Positions 49,780 to 59,011 of a stretch of 64,000 nucleotides of DNA are shown here, piece after piece. The notes under the pieces were generated by a model that saw only the letters and a program-made list of their open reading frames with translations, searched no databases and was not told the DNA's origin. The stretch's first letter is position 1. Each line of letters opens with the position of its first letter. The position numbers and the translations under genes were made by a program. Source of the stretch: Rothia nasimurium (lineage in GTDB: Bacteria; Actinomycetota; Actinomycetes; Actinomycetales; Micrococcaceae); the NCBI RefSeq assembly GCF_014217215.1, contig NZ_CP056080.1, positions 2,294,001 through 2,358,000 on the forward strand, read 5' to 3'.

Positions 49780-51011
49780 CCGGCCCAGAGGGCGGCGATA
49801 CCGCTGAGGGACTTGTAGCCCAGGTAGATGGTCAGCAGCCAGGAGACCCAGCCGATTACGATGAGCCAGGCGGGGTAGCGGTAGCCACCCAGCAGGGTTT
49901 TGGCGCGGAAAGTTGCCACGAAGAGAAGCACCGCAAAACCTACCGGCAGGATGAGGCCGTTGACGGCACCTGCCACAATCAGCAGGGTGGCGGGGGCCTT
50001 GCCCGCAACGATGAAGACAACGGTTGAGACGACGATGAAGCCGATGGTCAGGGCGTTCTTGACGGTTACGGAAGTCTTAGCGGTGGTCAGGAAGGACACC
50101 GAGGTGAAGGCCGCACCGATCACGGATGAGATTGCTGCGCCCCAGAGAATCAGACCGAAGAGGCGGGTTCCAATCTCACCGGCGGCGATGCCGAAGGCCT
50201 GACCGGCGATGGACTTGTCGGTATCGAGGGCTACGCCGGTAGCGACCACGCCCAGAATGGCGAGGAAGAGTAGGAAGCGCATGACACCGGTGATGACGAT
50301 GCCGGTGACGGATGAGCGGGAGATGTCCTTGACGTACTCGGGGCCGTGGATGCCGGCGTCCAGCATGCGGTGGGCACCGGCGTAGGTGATGTAACCGCCT
50401 ACGGTGCCGCCAACCAGGGTGGTGATGACGGTGAAGTTCACTTCACTGGGAATAACGGTGTTCTTGAGGGCCTCACCGACGGGCGGGTTGGAGACAATCG
50501 CGACGTAGAGGGTTGCCAGAATCATGACCGCGCCGAGTACCACGACGATGCGGTCGAGGGCGACGCCAGCTCGCTTGGAAAGGAAGACACCGATAGCGAG
50601 GGCGGCGGTGATGATGCCGCCGGTGGTGGCGTCCAAGCCAAGCATGGAGTTGAGGCCCAGGCCGCCGCCGGCGACGTTACCGACGTTGAAGACGAAGCCG
50701 CCGAGGGCTACCAGGATAGCGAGGAAGACACCGAGGCCGGGAAGGACGGAGTTGGCAAGTTCCTGGGCTTTCATGCCAGAGACGCCAATGACGCGCCAGA
50801 CGTTGAGCTGCACGGCGATGTCGATGATGATCGATACCAGAATCGCGAAGGCGAAGGCTGCACCCATCTGGTAGGTGAACTGGCCGGTCTGGGTGATGAA
50901 ACCTGGACCGATGGCGCTGGTAGCCATGAGGAAGAGGGAGCCGAGCAGAGCTGTACGGCGCCCCTTGGCGGCCTGGTCTTTGGGGGTGATCAGGGCGTTT
51001 GCGTCTGCCAT
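49776..51011 (-). CDS. NRAMP-family transporter associated with 5-oxoproline use
   Basis: 411 residues from ATG at 51011, with AAGGAG upstream. About 11 helices. The first helix contains ATSAIGPGFITQTGQF where metal-transporting NRAMPs have DPGN. The expected Asp and Asn metal ligands are absent (AIGPG replaces DPGN), so divalent-metal transport is unlikely. Homologues such as YcsG sit beside ycsF and kipIA in Bacillus. An organic substrate such as 5-oxoproline is therefore a reasonable inference. A GntR-type palindrome lies about 75 bp upstream. Confidence 0.85.
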   Translation of the reverse strand: MADANALITPKDQAAKGRRTALLGSLFLMATSAIGPGFITQTGQFTYQMGAAFAFAILVSIIIDIAVQLNVWRVIGVSGMKAQELANSVLPGLGVFLAILVALGGFVFNVGNVAGGGLGLNSMLGLDATTGGIITAALAIGVFLSKRAGVALDRIVVVLGAVMILATLYVAIVSNPPVGEALKNTVIPSEVNFTVITTLVGGTVGGYITYAGAHRMLDAGIHGPEYVKDISRSSVTGIVITGVMRFLLFLAILGVVATGVALDTDKSIAGQAFGIAAGEIGTRLFGLILWGAAISSVIGAAFTSVSFLTTAKTSVTVKNALTIGFIVVSTVVFIVAGKAPATLLIVAGAVNGLILPVGFAVLLFVATFRAKTLLGGYRYPAWLIVIGWVSWLLTIYLGYKSLSGIAALWAG

Positions 51012-51084
51012 GTCTCTCCTTGGGGGTAGGAGCACGCGACGAGGCCGTCATAGTGCGTGCTAGGTCATAGACATAGATTACACA

Positions 51085-51097
51085 ATTGTTGAACAAT
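51085..51097. promoter_or_regulatory. Putative GntR operator upstream of the NRAMP-like gene
   Basis: ATTGTTGAACAAT, identical over 13 bp (14 with the following C) to the site at 45384-45396. Confidence 0.75.
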
Positions 51098-51187
51098 CGC
51101 AAATGTGTTGGCGTCTCAGACTACAACCAACCCATCACACCCCTCAATCCAGCATCTACAACGCATGCTTGCTAGATATAGCAGAAG

Positions 51188-51260
51188 TATTCTTCCGTTT
51201 TCTATTTATACCGACTAGAATCAGAGCCACAATCCCGTATTTCAGAAATATTTTTCCGTT
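51188..51260. promoter_or_regulatory. hipBA control region with 12-bp direct repeats
   Basis: TATTCTTCCGTT at 51188-51199 and TATTTTTCCGTT at 51249-51260 (11 of 12 identical), 61 bp apart, with ATTTCAGAAAT palindrome just before the second copy and AT-rich -10 candidates between. The second repeat ends 8 bp before hipB. Likely HipB binding sites (inference). Confidence 0.5.
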
Positions 51261-51268
51261 AGGCCTTT

Positions 51269-51475
51269 ATGGACACCGCAACAGAACTAGGGAACGCTAT
51301 CCGCCAGGCACGCAAACACTTCCTCCTCACACAGACCGACCTAGCTGAGCTCGTAGGGGTCAGCGACCGAACCGTCCGGGATATCGAAAAGGGCAAATCA
51401 GGCGCATCTTTCGCCACGGTCTTAGCAGTAGCGCACGCGGTTGGTGTTCGCCTTGAGATAGTAAGTAACGCATGA
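51269..51475 (+). CDS. hipB: HipB-like XRE antitoxin
   Basis: A 68-residue XRE helix-turn-helix protein: GNAIRQARKHFLLTQTDLAELVGVSDRTVRDIEKGKSGASFATVLAVAHAVGVRLEIV. The protein is little more than the DNA-binding domain, as in HipB-type antitoxins. Its TGA overlaps the hipA ATG (ATGA), so the pair is translationally coupled. It should repress its own operon and neutralise the HipA-like kinase. Confidence 0.88.
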   Translation: MDTATELGNAIRQARKHFLLTQTDLAELVGVSDRTVRDIEKGKSGASFATVLAVAHAVGVRLEIVSNA

Positions 51476-52638
51476 ACCTCGAAGCTCTCAAAACCGTCAA
51501 TGCTGCCGATGTGTATGTCGCAGGTCAGTTTGCAGGAACACTCACAAGAGAAGCCGGATCACACACAACGTTTACATACGACCCAAACTATCGGGGACGT
51601 CCAGTCGCCAGCACCTTACAGGTAGGGCCCGCACCCGTCACAGCGCACGGTGGAGCAGTCCCTCCCTTTTTTGCAGGCCTACTCCCCGAAGGTTATCGAC
51701 TCTCACTTCTCCAAAAAGATGTGAAAACCAGCCTCAACGATGAGTTTTCACTCCTCCTTGCGATAGGTCAGGATACCCCTGGAAATGTGCAGGTTGTTCC
51801 AGCAGGAACCCCTCTAACATCAGTGGCCAGCAGTATCACCGGTGACCCAAGTACCCTGGACTTCAGCCATATTTTTTCTACTGTTGACAGGCACGGCCTA
51901 CCGGGAGTGCAAGCAAAAGCAAGCGCCTACATGCTGACAGCCCCCGTTGCATCGCAAACAGGTGCCGCTCTTGTCAAAATTAGTCCCAAAGCCTACCCCC
52001 ATCTCATACGCAACGAGTACCAGCATCTACTAGCCGCCAAAAAACTTAGACTCGCTACCGTCAGAGCCTCACTGGTAAAAGATCGGCACGGCACGGAGGG
52101 GCTCTGGATTCAGCGATTTGACCGCCAGGAAGAACGCAGAATCGCCTTCGAAGATGCTACCCAGATACTCAACGTGCACCCCGCCCAGAAGTACACACTA
52201 ACAACCGAGAGTGTTATTCAAGCTCTCTCAGAACTATCTGCGTCTCCCCTTGTAACGACACGCAATCTGTATCTTCAGTTCGTCTTTGCATGGCTGACAG
52301 GTAATGGCGATTTGCATGGTAAGAACGTTGGTCTTTTAGAAAATATACGGGGCACCTGGGAAGTAGCCCCCATCTACGACATACCGTGCACACTCGTCTA
52401 TGGCGATGATTCCCTTGCCCTACCCGTTGCGGGGCGCACCAAGCGTCTGCGCCGCCAACATTGGTTTGAGCTTGCGGAGGGTATTGGCCTCCACAAAAAA
52501 GCAGCGCTGTCAGCACATCGATTAGCACTTACTGCCGCTGCGACTGTCGACTGGGATTCTATTGGCTTGGAGGGCTCTTCGCTTCGCGGTGCACAACGAG
52601 AGCTACGGTTTCGCCGCTACGAGCTAGACCCCCTCTAA
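51472..52638 (+). CDS. hipA: HipA-like serine/threonine kinase toxin
   Basis: A 388-residue HipA-family kinase. N-terminal subdomain 1 with LPEGYRLSLL (70-79); Lys169 in LVKISP is the candidate ATP lysine; the catalytic loop NGDLHGKN (278-285) has Asp280, and YDIPCT holds the metal-binding Asp303. The motif order agrees with E. coli HipA, which phosphorylates glutamyl-tRNA synthetase and causes growth arrest. The target here is not known. All catalytic residues seem intact. The pair sits between metabolic genes. Confidence 0.9.
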   Translation: MNLEALKTVNAADVYVAGQFAGTLTREAGSHTTFTYDPNYRGRPVASTLQVGPAPVTAHGGAVPPFFAGLLPEGYRLSLLQKDVKTSLNDEFSLLLAIGQDTPGNVQVVPAGTPLTSVASSITGDPSTLDFSHIFSTVDRHGLPGVQAKASAYMLTAPVASQTGAALVKISPKAYPHLIRNEYQHLLAAKKLRLATVRASLVKDRHGTEGLWIQRFDRQEERRIAFEDATQILNVHPAQKYTLTTESVIQALSELSASPLVTTRNLYLQFVFAWLTGNGDLHGKNVGLLENIRGTWEVAPIYDIPCTLVYGDDSLALPVAGRTKRLRRQHWFELAEGIGLHKKAALSAHRLALTAAATVDWDSIGLEGSSLRGAQRELRFRRYELDPL

Positions 52639-52642
52639 ACAA

Positions 52643-52682
52643 AACCGCCCCACCAGAGCCTTCGGGCCCCGGCGGAGCGGTT
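52643..52682. terminator. Bidirectional terminator between hipA and the alcohol dehydrogenase
   Basis: An imperfect GC-rich stem (AACCGC...GCGGTT ends) with a TTCG tetraloop, and TTTTG following on the minus strand. Confidence 0.8.
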
Positions 52683-52695
52683 CATAGGCAGGCGG

Positions 52696-53751
52696 TTAGC
52701 CTTCGCGGGAGATAACTACCTTAACGGCCTTGTTCACTGCAGCGTTAGCAAAGAGGTCGTAGGCTTCTTCGAACTGGTCAAAAGTGAAGTAGTGGGTGGC
52801 CATGGCCTTAGCGTTCAGGCGGCCTGAGCGCACCATATTGAGCAGGTTCTCCACGGTGTTGCAGTCCACCAGGCCCATGTTGATACGCACGTTGGAAATC
52901 CACAGATCCTGGATAGGTAGCTCCACGGCCTTACCGTGTACCCCGGCGTTGGCGATGGTGCCGTAGGGGCGCACAATATCGACACAGGTCTTGAAGGTCG
53001 CGGGAACGCCGACTGCCTCAATAGCAACATCCACACCCAGGCCGTCAGAGGACAGCGCCTTAATCTTCTCGATAGCGTCGGGGTCGGCGGCGTTCACCTT
53101 GTGGGTTGCACCTAGTTCCAGGGCGGTGTCCATACGGTTTTCGTCCATGTCCACGGTGATGACGGTGCCAGCACCGGCCAGGTTAGCGGTCATGATTGCG
53201 CCCAGGCCAACGGGGCCAGCACCAATAACAGCTACGGTGTCACCCGGCTTGGTGTTGCCGTTGAGGATACCGATTTCAAAACCGGTGGGCAGGGCATCGG
53301 TCAAGAAGAGGACTTCGTCATCGGCTAGACCCTCGGGGACCCGGTGCAGGGAGGTTTCGGCGTAGGGTACGCGCACATATTCGGCCTGAGTACCGTCAAT
53401 GAGGTGACCAAAGATCCAGCCGATACCGCCCACGGTCTGGCAGTGGGAGTACTGGCCCTTCTTGCAGTAGGAGCACTTTCCGCAGTTGGTGACGGCGGGG
53501 ATAATCACGCGGTCCCCTACCTTGAGTTCGGTGACAGCAGCGCCGACTTCGGTGATGGTGCCCACGGCTTCGTGGCCCAGGATTCGACCGGGCTCAACGG
53601 CGGGTACGTCGCCTTTGAGGATGTGCAGGTCGGTTCCGCAGATGGTGGTGGTATCTACTCGCGCAATGACGTCGGTGGGCTCGATGATGGTGGGGTCGGG
53701 CACTTCTTGCCAGCTGCGCTTGCCGGGGCCGTGGTAGACGAGGGCTTTCAT
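52696..53751 (-). CDS. Zinc-dependent alcohol dehydrogenase
   Basis: 351 residues from ATG at 53751, with AAAGGAG upstream. A medium-chain dehydrogenase: catalytic zinc ligands Cys and His in TTICGTDLHILKG and GHEAVG, structural zinc Cys cluster CGKCSYCKKGQYSHC, NAD-binding GAGPVGLGAI and VDMDENR with an Asp that favours NAD. Residue pattern (KALVYHGPGKRSWQEVPDPTI) resembles the broad short-chain alcohol/formaldehyde-insensitive group. The physiological substrate could be an alcohol or 2,3-butanediol. It is monocistronic with terminators on its 3' side. Confidence 0.9.
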   Translation of the reverse strand: MKALVYHGPGKRSWQEVPDPTIIEPTDVIARVDTTTICGTDLHILKGDVPAVEPGRILGHEAVGTITEVGAAVTELKVGDRVIIPAVTNCGKCSYCKKGQYSHCQTVGGIGWIFGHLIDGTQAEYVRVPYAETSLHRVPEGLADDEVLFLTDALPTGFEIGILNGNTKPGDTVAVIGAGPVGLGAIMTANLAGAGTVITVDMDENRMDTALELGATHKVNAADPDAIEKIKALSSDGLGVDVAIEAVGVPATFKTCVDIVRPYGTIANAGVHGKAVELPIQDLWISNVRINMGLVDCNTVENLLNMVRSGRLNAKAMATHYFTFDQFEEAYDLFANAAVNKAVKVVISREG

Positions 53752-53970
53752 GGGTTCTCCTTTGAACAAAAGCAAGCAGGGTTGTGCTCCCGGTCACCAT
53801 CATACGGGTGTGGGTTTAGGGGCCCTCAAAAACACGGCTCCGTTAAGGAGTTCTTCACCCAAAGAACACTCAAGAGAAGATTGACGCCCATTCACAAGGT
53901 AGGGCGCACTATAAGTAGCTATATAAGATGTCGGTACAGTAAAACTCAAACCGCGCAAGTTCATGGGAGA

Positions 53971-55764
53971 ATGAGGGAATTAGTCTTATCGAAAGGCCCG
54001 GTATTTACGTTGTCACGGTTTAACCCTCCACCCAACTGGCCGCGATTCCCCGAAGGCTGGGTGCCGCCGGAGGGCTGGGAGCCTCACCCTTCATGGGGTG
54101 CCGTTCCTCCCGGCTGGCAGCTGTGGGTTCCAAGCGTTGACCAGTCTCGCTCAAGCGAGAGTGGCAAAGACCTGCCAGACTACGGTTCCACACCCCGGAA
54201 GCAACAAAAATCTAGGTGCTTCGGAGCCTACTCCTCTATCATTACGGCTGGCTCCATAACCTTGAGTACAGCTGTAGTTGCTTTTGCAACGTTGGGTAAT
54301 GGTGTTGACGAGATTCTTTCTCCTGAGTACGTTCAAGCCCTCGACACCCTCAGCTTCTGGAACGGTCACAATAAGACAGTTGATTTCTCTAATACGGCCA
54401 CTTGGCCAGCCCATACTCTCTACCAAAACTACAGTGAAGTAGGTAGCAACTCACCCACCATAACCTCAACTCAAGAGTTATCAGGAACCGGTGAGGCTCT
54501 CCTCGATCTTTCCCGCCCCGATGGACCAGTTGAACCTGCCTGGGTTGAGTATGAAATTACCCCCTCTGATACCAATGACCCAGAAGTAACTTTTCTGGGT
54601 GGGAGCCAGGAGCAGTTTATTAATGTCATCGCTTCAGCTAATAAGCAGGAAGAACCGGTGAAGGGATCAATCTGGCTAGATACTAATGTCAGCAAAAGCA
54701 GTCAGAAGGTTCAGGTAAGCACTCGTGGGGAATGGAAGATTACAGTGCATCCAGTTTCTGATGCCCCCTTGTATGATTCCATCAGTCAGCTAGCCGGAAC
54801 AGGGCAGCAAGCCTTTATTTTGCAGCAGATTCAAGGAGCGCACCTTATATACGCGCCACAGTCAGAAGTATCTGCACAATCTTTGAGCCCTTTTAGTGTT
54901 ACTGTCCCCGATCAGCTCGGCAGAGAAGATATACAGCCAACGCAGGTTTTTACCTCCGCCTTACCAGCCCAAGACACCGATTTTAAAATACCGTCTTCCC
55001 CGTGGTTTGTTACGGTAGACGGCCAAGGCTACGACTGGTGGATAGGCTTTAACCATGAAGCTATTTCTCCAATCGGGGCACTCAACGCTCAGCCGTATAA
55101 GTTCCCCCACGATGGGGGCCAGGAAATCGCAGCGTCAGACAGATCGCAGATTTTTACACTTGAAAATACAAACCCTGTGATTCTGACGTATACGACCACG
55201 CCCACAGAACAGACGGAAAGAAGAAAGCGATACCAGAAATACGGGCCGGAAGCTATTGATTTCTCCGAAGCTCAAAAATTTGCGGTAACCAACCCCGATA
55301 AGGACCTTGATGAGCCGGGGGCAATTCGCGCTAAAGAGTTCGGTCACGACGGGACCGTATATGACCTTGTCAATATGACCCCAGATCCCGTAAACCGCCT
55401 GGAGGTCTTGACCCAAAACCAGGAAAGCTGGCAGGTCAAAGCCTACCCTCTTGATGCAGCACCTGAGATTAAACCGGGAGATGCATTTTATGGCAGAAGA
55501 GGAGACGGTGCAGGGATCTTCTTCTGGTCTGGAGGAACCGAGGCAAAACTTGAGTTTTACCGAGAAGTGCAGGTGAGCTGGGGGTTTGAGGAGGCCTCGA
55601 TAACTTTCTACCGTCCGGATGGAACAGGACACTATCGGTCACAGACGGTCTTCGCCTCAGATCTTTCAAGTACCAAAATATCTGTGGATCTCCCTGCGGA
55701 ACCACTCTATATTGATGTTCGGACTCCCCTAGCCAGTAGCTGGTCTGTGTATGTGCCTCAATAA
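53971..55764 (+). CDS. Membrane-anchored protein with PPxNWP head and repeated extracellular beta domains
   Basis: About 597 residues from ATG at 53971; a TTG at 54010 is also possible, because the first codons include two rare TTA. The head has FNPPPNWPRFPEGWVPPEGWEPHPSWGAVPPGWQLW, an actinobacterial proline-tryptophan motif. One membrane helix follows (about 90-110), then an extracellular region of several beta-rich segments. One part (GTGEALLDLSRP...WVEYEI...GEWKITVHPVSDAPLYDSISQLAGTGQQAF) also occurs in the protein at 55779-56645. Lower GC than neighbours. No family recognised; a surface or carbohydrate-contact role is only a guess. The upstream 219 bp hold no gene. Confidence 0.65.
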   Translation: MRELVLSKGPVFTLSRFNPPPNWPRFPEGWVPPEGWEPHPSWGAVPPGWQLWVPSVDQSRSSESGKDLPDYGSTPRKQQKSRCFGAYSSIITAGSITLSTAVVAFATLGNGVDEILSPEYVQALDTLSFWNGHNKTVDFSNTATWPAHTLYQNYSEVGSNSPTITSTQELSGTGEALLDLSRPDGPVEPAWVEYEITPSDTNDPEVTFLGGSQEQFINVIASANKQEEPVKGSIWLDTNVSKSSQKVQVSTRGEWKITVHPVSDAPLYDSISQLAGTGQQAFILQQIQGAHLIYAPQSEVSAQSLSPFSVTVPDQLGREDIQPTQVFTSALPAQDTDFKIPSSPWFVTVDGQGYDWWIGFNHEAISPIGALNAQPYKFPHDGGQEIAASDRSQIFTLENTNPVILTYTTTPTEQTERRKRYQKYGPEAIDFSEAQKFAVTNPDKDLDEPGAIRAKEFGHDGTVYDLVNMTPDPVNRLEVLTQNQESWQVKAYPLDAAPEIKPGDAFYGRRGDGAGIFFWSGGTEAKLEFYREVQVSWGFEEASITFYRPDGTGHYRSQTVFASDLSSTKISVDLPAEPLYIDVRTPLASSWSVYVPQ

Positions 55765-55778
55765 GATTTTCCGCAAGC

Positions 55779-56645
55779 CTATCTAAAGGTTAGAGTCCAC
55801 CCTGATTCAGCTTGGACAGATACATATTCTGCATTGGAAAGATCGATGGCTTCTGTCCGGTCCGCAGATGATGGGGGGATTATCGAGCGTTCGGTAGAGC
55901 CAAAAGGCCCTGCTGTATAAAGCGCAAGACCTAGGCGATCTTCGGACGGCTTATCAGTGGAGTAGCTAATATCTACTGTGGTTGCACCAGGCGGAATCCG
56001 GAAGGCTTGGTGCCCTAACCCCTGTATCGGTTCATTGAGGCCATGAAGGGGTATCTGAGATGCCGGATGAACCCTCACCTGCCAGCGTCCTTGAGTCTCG
56101 ATTCTGAGGGTGTTTATACCCCTATCGATGTCTTTTAACGGCGGTAGGTAGGGATTTACGAGTAGAGAATACGTGCCAGCTTTAGGGATATCTATTGTTC
56201 CGTACCCCCACAGTAAATCGTCCGATACCAGTCGGCTCTCTAAAAATATGCGTACCGTATCTTGAGCATGGGCTGGCTCGTATTCAACCTCTACCCATAT
56301 AACGCTTTGGTCACCGCTGGGATCTTTAATACGGAAGTCATTGTTGCCGGTGCCAGAATACTCTGCTCCACCGTCCTCCAGGTCAGCTACCGAGACAGGT
56401 TGAGGGTCCAAAGGTTGAGGGACCGCCGGTGTCGTTGCCTCCGAGATAGCGGGGGATTCTGCAGAGACATTTGAGTCCATACTCCGGGAAGTGTATGTCT
56501 GGCCTGATTGAACAGAATTATCTGTAGTCGATTCTCTGTTCATAACCCCAAGCAGAACATAGATTAGTGCGGTAGATAGCGCCACAAAAACAACTACGAT
56601 AGCTGCCAGCACTCCGCTGGAGGAGCTAAAGCCTATCTTTTTCAT
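55779..56645 (-). CDS. Membrane-anchored protein sharing a beta domain with the convergent gene
   Basis: A 288-residue protein with an N-terminal signal anchor (VLAAIVVVFVALSTALIYVLLGVM, about 12-35), a Ser/Thr/Pro-rich linker (about 36-85), and a beta-rich extracellular domain. The domain's WVEVEYEPAHAQDTVRIFL...GRWQVRVHPASQIPLHGLNEPIQGLGHQAFRIPPGATTVDISY matches segments of the protein at 53971-55764 in order. A common ancestor is likely, and the two genes are convergent and 14 bp apart. It follows the gene at 56650 by 4 bp and is probably its operon partner. Function unknown. Confidence 0.7.
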   Translation of the reverse strand: MKKIGFSSSSGVLAAIVVVFVALSTALIYVLLGVMNRESTTDNSVQSGQTYTSRSMDSNVSAESPAISEATTPAVPQPLDPQPVSVADLEDGGAEYSGTGNNDFRIKDPSGDQSVIWVEVEYEPAHAQDTVRIFLESRLVSDDLLWGYGTIDIPKAGTYSLLVNPYLPPLKDIDRGINTLRIETQGRWQVRVHPASQIPLHGLNEPIQGLGHQAFRIPPGATTVDISYSTDKPSEDRLGLALYTAGPFGSTERSIIPPSSADRTEAIDLSNAEYVSVQAESGWTLTFR

Positions 56646-56649
56646 GGTT

Positions 56650-58398
56650 TCAGCTATTCCTCATGCTTTGAGATGTATCTGCCGACTCTAAATCCTGATT
56701 GTATTCATGAAGGAAAGCAATGAGCTGAGACGTCTCTTCAATGAGCTGGTCTTCATAGCCTAGGGCAAGACCCATTCCGGTATTCCGTTCAAGTTCTTCT
56801 ACGTCCCGAAGCGCCAGGGCTAATGCTCTCTCATAAAGTCGTTGAGACAGCGAAGAATAGGCAGATTGTGAATGTTCGATAATAAGTTTATTGAGCCGTG
56901 TACCGTCCAGATTAATCATGAACGTTTCAAGCTGGGAACGTAGGGCTTTTACGCGCTTACGCTGCAGTCCGATTGTTGCTAAGGCGCCCCGGTTCACGGC
57001 TTTTTTCCACGAAAGATAAAGGGCTACCGTAGCGCACGGTATAAAAAGTATCGTGAAGCCAAGCATAAAAGATGTTGGAACAATGAGCAGCAGGTTGAGA
57101 GCAGTGTGTGCACTACTGACGAAGTTAATAGAGCTCACAAAAAACCAGAGAGTAACTAAACCCAGGCCTATTCCACCCGCGATACCAACCGCTAGCGCCT
57201 TCCTCGGAGCACCACTATCCGTGTATGTTGCTTCTGTGACAATTTGGTCCAGCCGACTAAGGATTGAATGGGCTTTGAGAGTATCCGGTTGGGTGAGAAG
57301 CTGCCGCGCATAGTCTCTTTGGGCTTTGAGCAAACGGAATGTACCTATTTTTTGTCTAGGTGCTGGCCATAAAGCTTTTGGCCGCCAGTCTGTTCTGATG
57401 TATGAGTAGGACAGAGCAGTAGACCGTTGGAGCATGTATTCGACACTGGTCTTCGCATCAACGGGCAGGCCAAGGGCCTTTCTCAGGGTCAATAAGCTGG
57501 CCCCCTGCGGTGGTAGGGGAACGGGGTAATAGGCTACTTCTTCGGGGTTTCTGGCAGCACTAAGCCCCCTATATATCTTCTGCGCGGCTCGATAGACTGC
57601 CCGCTCAGCTTCTTTCCATTTCACAAGGTAGTGCCGGAGGGTAACTAGATCAGCCTCTTGCTGTGTAGGCGGTAAAGCCTGACTACCTGAGTTCATATTG
57701 ATGGACTGCTGGCGGGGTAGAAAACCTGCCGTGAGACCCTCATCGGCTAATGAAACAAGTGCCCCATAAGCCCTCCGAAGTTCCGTAGCCCATTCCTGTT
57801 GCATATACTCGCCCGGAATATCCTCTATATAGAAAAGTTGTTCACGAACAAGCAGAGTAATTGGCCGGAGTAAAGTATCAAAAACTGATTGTGCTGTATC
57901 GCCAGATACCCATATCGCGCCTGATCCCATAAGCCCCTGCGCTAAATCCTCTAATCGTGCTATTCCGCTCTCATATTCAGTGAGTTCATTGCCTAAGAGG
58001 TCGCTGGCTATAGGCAAGGTTTCAACATATTCCTGATGTTTGAGCATACTGTAGGCAAGGTTTTGGAGAGAGTCCCACGCTACCTCTAGGTCTGCGAGAC
58101 GTAATTCCACAGGAATAGTTTCGTAGGTTACCTCAAAGCTATCCATGTCTAGGACAACCTTCGCAAGGGAACGCTTAACACAAACCCACCGTCTATAGCG
58201 CTGAGCTTTCCGAGTGTAGATGCTCCACTGCCACCAGGAAGTAGCGCCGAGAATAAACACCGCAGGAAAGATAAGAACAATCGCATTCAAAGAGGTGCGG
58301 GGATCTGGGCTGGCCACTATCCATACCACCGTTATCGCAAGAATAAGTATGGTTAGAAGGCTAGTAAGAACGGCCAGGTAGGGGCGTGGTTTGCGCAC
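56650..58398 (-). CDS. Multi-helix membrane protein with coiled-coil regions, unknown function
   Basis: A 582-residue protein starting with GTG at 58398. Two N-terminal membrane helices (about 8-30 and 40-56), a mostly helical cytoplasmic stretch (60-390) and two more helices (about 402-425 and 437-460), then a helical tail. The order and length recall actinobacterial proteins of the TPM/DUF5129 type, but I see no motif that proves it. It is the first gene of a leftward pair with the membrane-anchored beta-domain protein; they probably act together at the envelope. Its lower GC sets it apart with the neighbouring unknown genes. Confidence 0.65.
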   Translation of the reverse strand: MRKPRPYLAVLTSLLTILILAITVVWIVASPDPRTSLNAIVLIFPAVFILGATSWWQWSIYTRKAQRYRRWVCVKRSLAKVVLDMDSFEVTYETIPVELRLADLEVAWDSLQNLAYSMLKHQEYVETLPIASDLLGNELTEYESGIARLEDLAQGLMGSGAIWVSGDTAQSVFDTLLRPITLLVREQLFYIEDIPGEYMQQEWATELRRAYGALVSLADEGLTAGFLPRQQSINMNSGSQALPPTQQEADLVTLRHYLVKWKEAERAVYRAAQKIYRGLSAARNPEEVAYYPVPLPPQGASLLTLRKALGLPVDAKTSVEYMLQRSTALSYSYIRTDWRPKALWPAPRQKIGTFRLLKAQRDYARQLLTQPDTLKAHSILSRLDQIVTEATYTDSGAPRKALAVGIAGGIGLGLVTLWFFVSSINFVSSAHTALNLLLIVPTSFMLGFTILFIPCATVALYLSWKKAVNRGALATIGLQRKRVKALRSQLETFMINLDGTRLNKLIIEHSQSAYSSLSQRLYERALALALRDVEELERNTGMGLALGYEDQLIEETSQLIAFLHEYNQDLESADTSQSMRNS

Positions 58399-58523
58399 TA
58401 CGGTAGCTTTCGTCAGGTACAGGTCTACCCCAGTTTAGCGCGCTAAAAGAGTTACCCCTGGTTCGCATGACTCACTATTGCGTTATACACCTGCACCCAC
58501 ACTCTGAGCGCACATGTTTCCAG

Positions 58524-59009
58524 CTAGTCGTCCTCCCCCAGTTGAGCGTCCAGGCGCTGGCGGTCCCGCTGCCGCTGCTTGGTAGAAATATCACGCAGCA
58601 CAAAGAGACTCCCTATCGCGCCCACTACACCACCGATAATCATTCCGCGTGACATATCTGGGTCTACAACCCCCAGAGTATTGCGGTAGATTCCGCTCAT
58701 AATGAGTATGGAAACCACTACGACAAACGCCCACCCAAGTTTTGAGTACGGGGTAATCCGAGGCGTGGGAGCGTACTGACGTAGCCAGAAGTCTCGAATC
58801 GCCATTGAGAAGATAAGCACCCCCATAGGGAGCACAGCCCACAGTGCATACACACCGGGCAACACCCACGCCAGAACTGCGCAGGTACCAAACATTAAAT
58901 TGATAACCCAGGCGTAGGAAATTGCGATAGCCCTGTAGAGGACCTGCCGTTCAAACTCATCATCCATGGACGCGTCGTAGCGGTCCAAGATTTTCTGGTT
59001 GATGCTCAT
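58524..59009 (-). CDS. Small membrane protein paired with an XRE regulator
   Basis: A 161-residue protein with four predicted helices (about 27-52, 55-72, 88-108, 121-140) and a charged C-terminal tail (STKQRQRDRQRLDAQLGEDD). Its gene begins 2 bp after the XRE regulator stop, so the two form an operon. This arrangement (XRE regulator followed by a DUF2178-like or similar membrane protein) is frequent in Gram-positive genomes, where the membrane protein's role is unknown; signal relay to the repressor has been proposed. Confidence 0.75.
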   Translation of the reverse strand: MSINQKILDRYDASMDDEFERQVLYRAIAISYAWVINLMFGTCAVLAWVLPGVYALWAVLPMGVLIFSMAIRDFWLRQYAPTPRITPYSKLGWAFVVVVSILIMSGIYRNTLGVVDPDMSRGMIIGGVVGAIGSLFVLRDISTKQRQRDRQRLDAQLGEDD

Positions 59010-59011
59010 GT

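Noticed and set aside
49776-51011. Manganese or iron NRAMP importer
   Set aside because: The DPGN metal-binding motif in the first helix is absent and the gene context is 5-oxoproline use.
53344-53970. N-terminal extension of the PPxNWP protein into the alcohol dehydrogenase region
   Set aside because: The first 209 codons are antisense to a well-supported zinc dehydrogenase. The PPxNWP head normally lies near the N-terminus, so a start near 53971 or 54010 is preferred.
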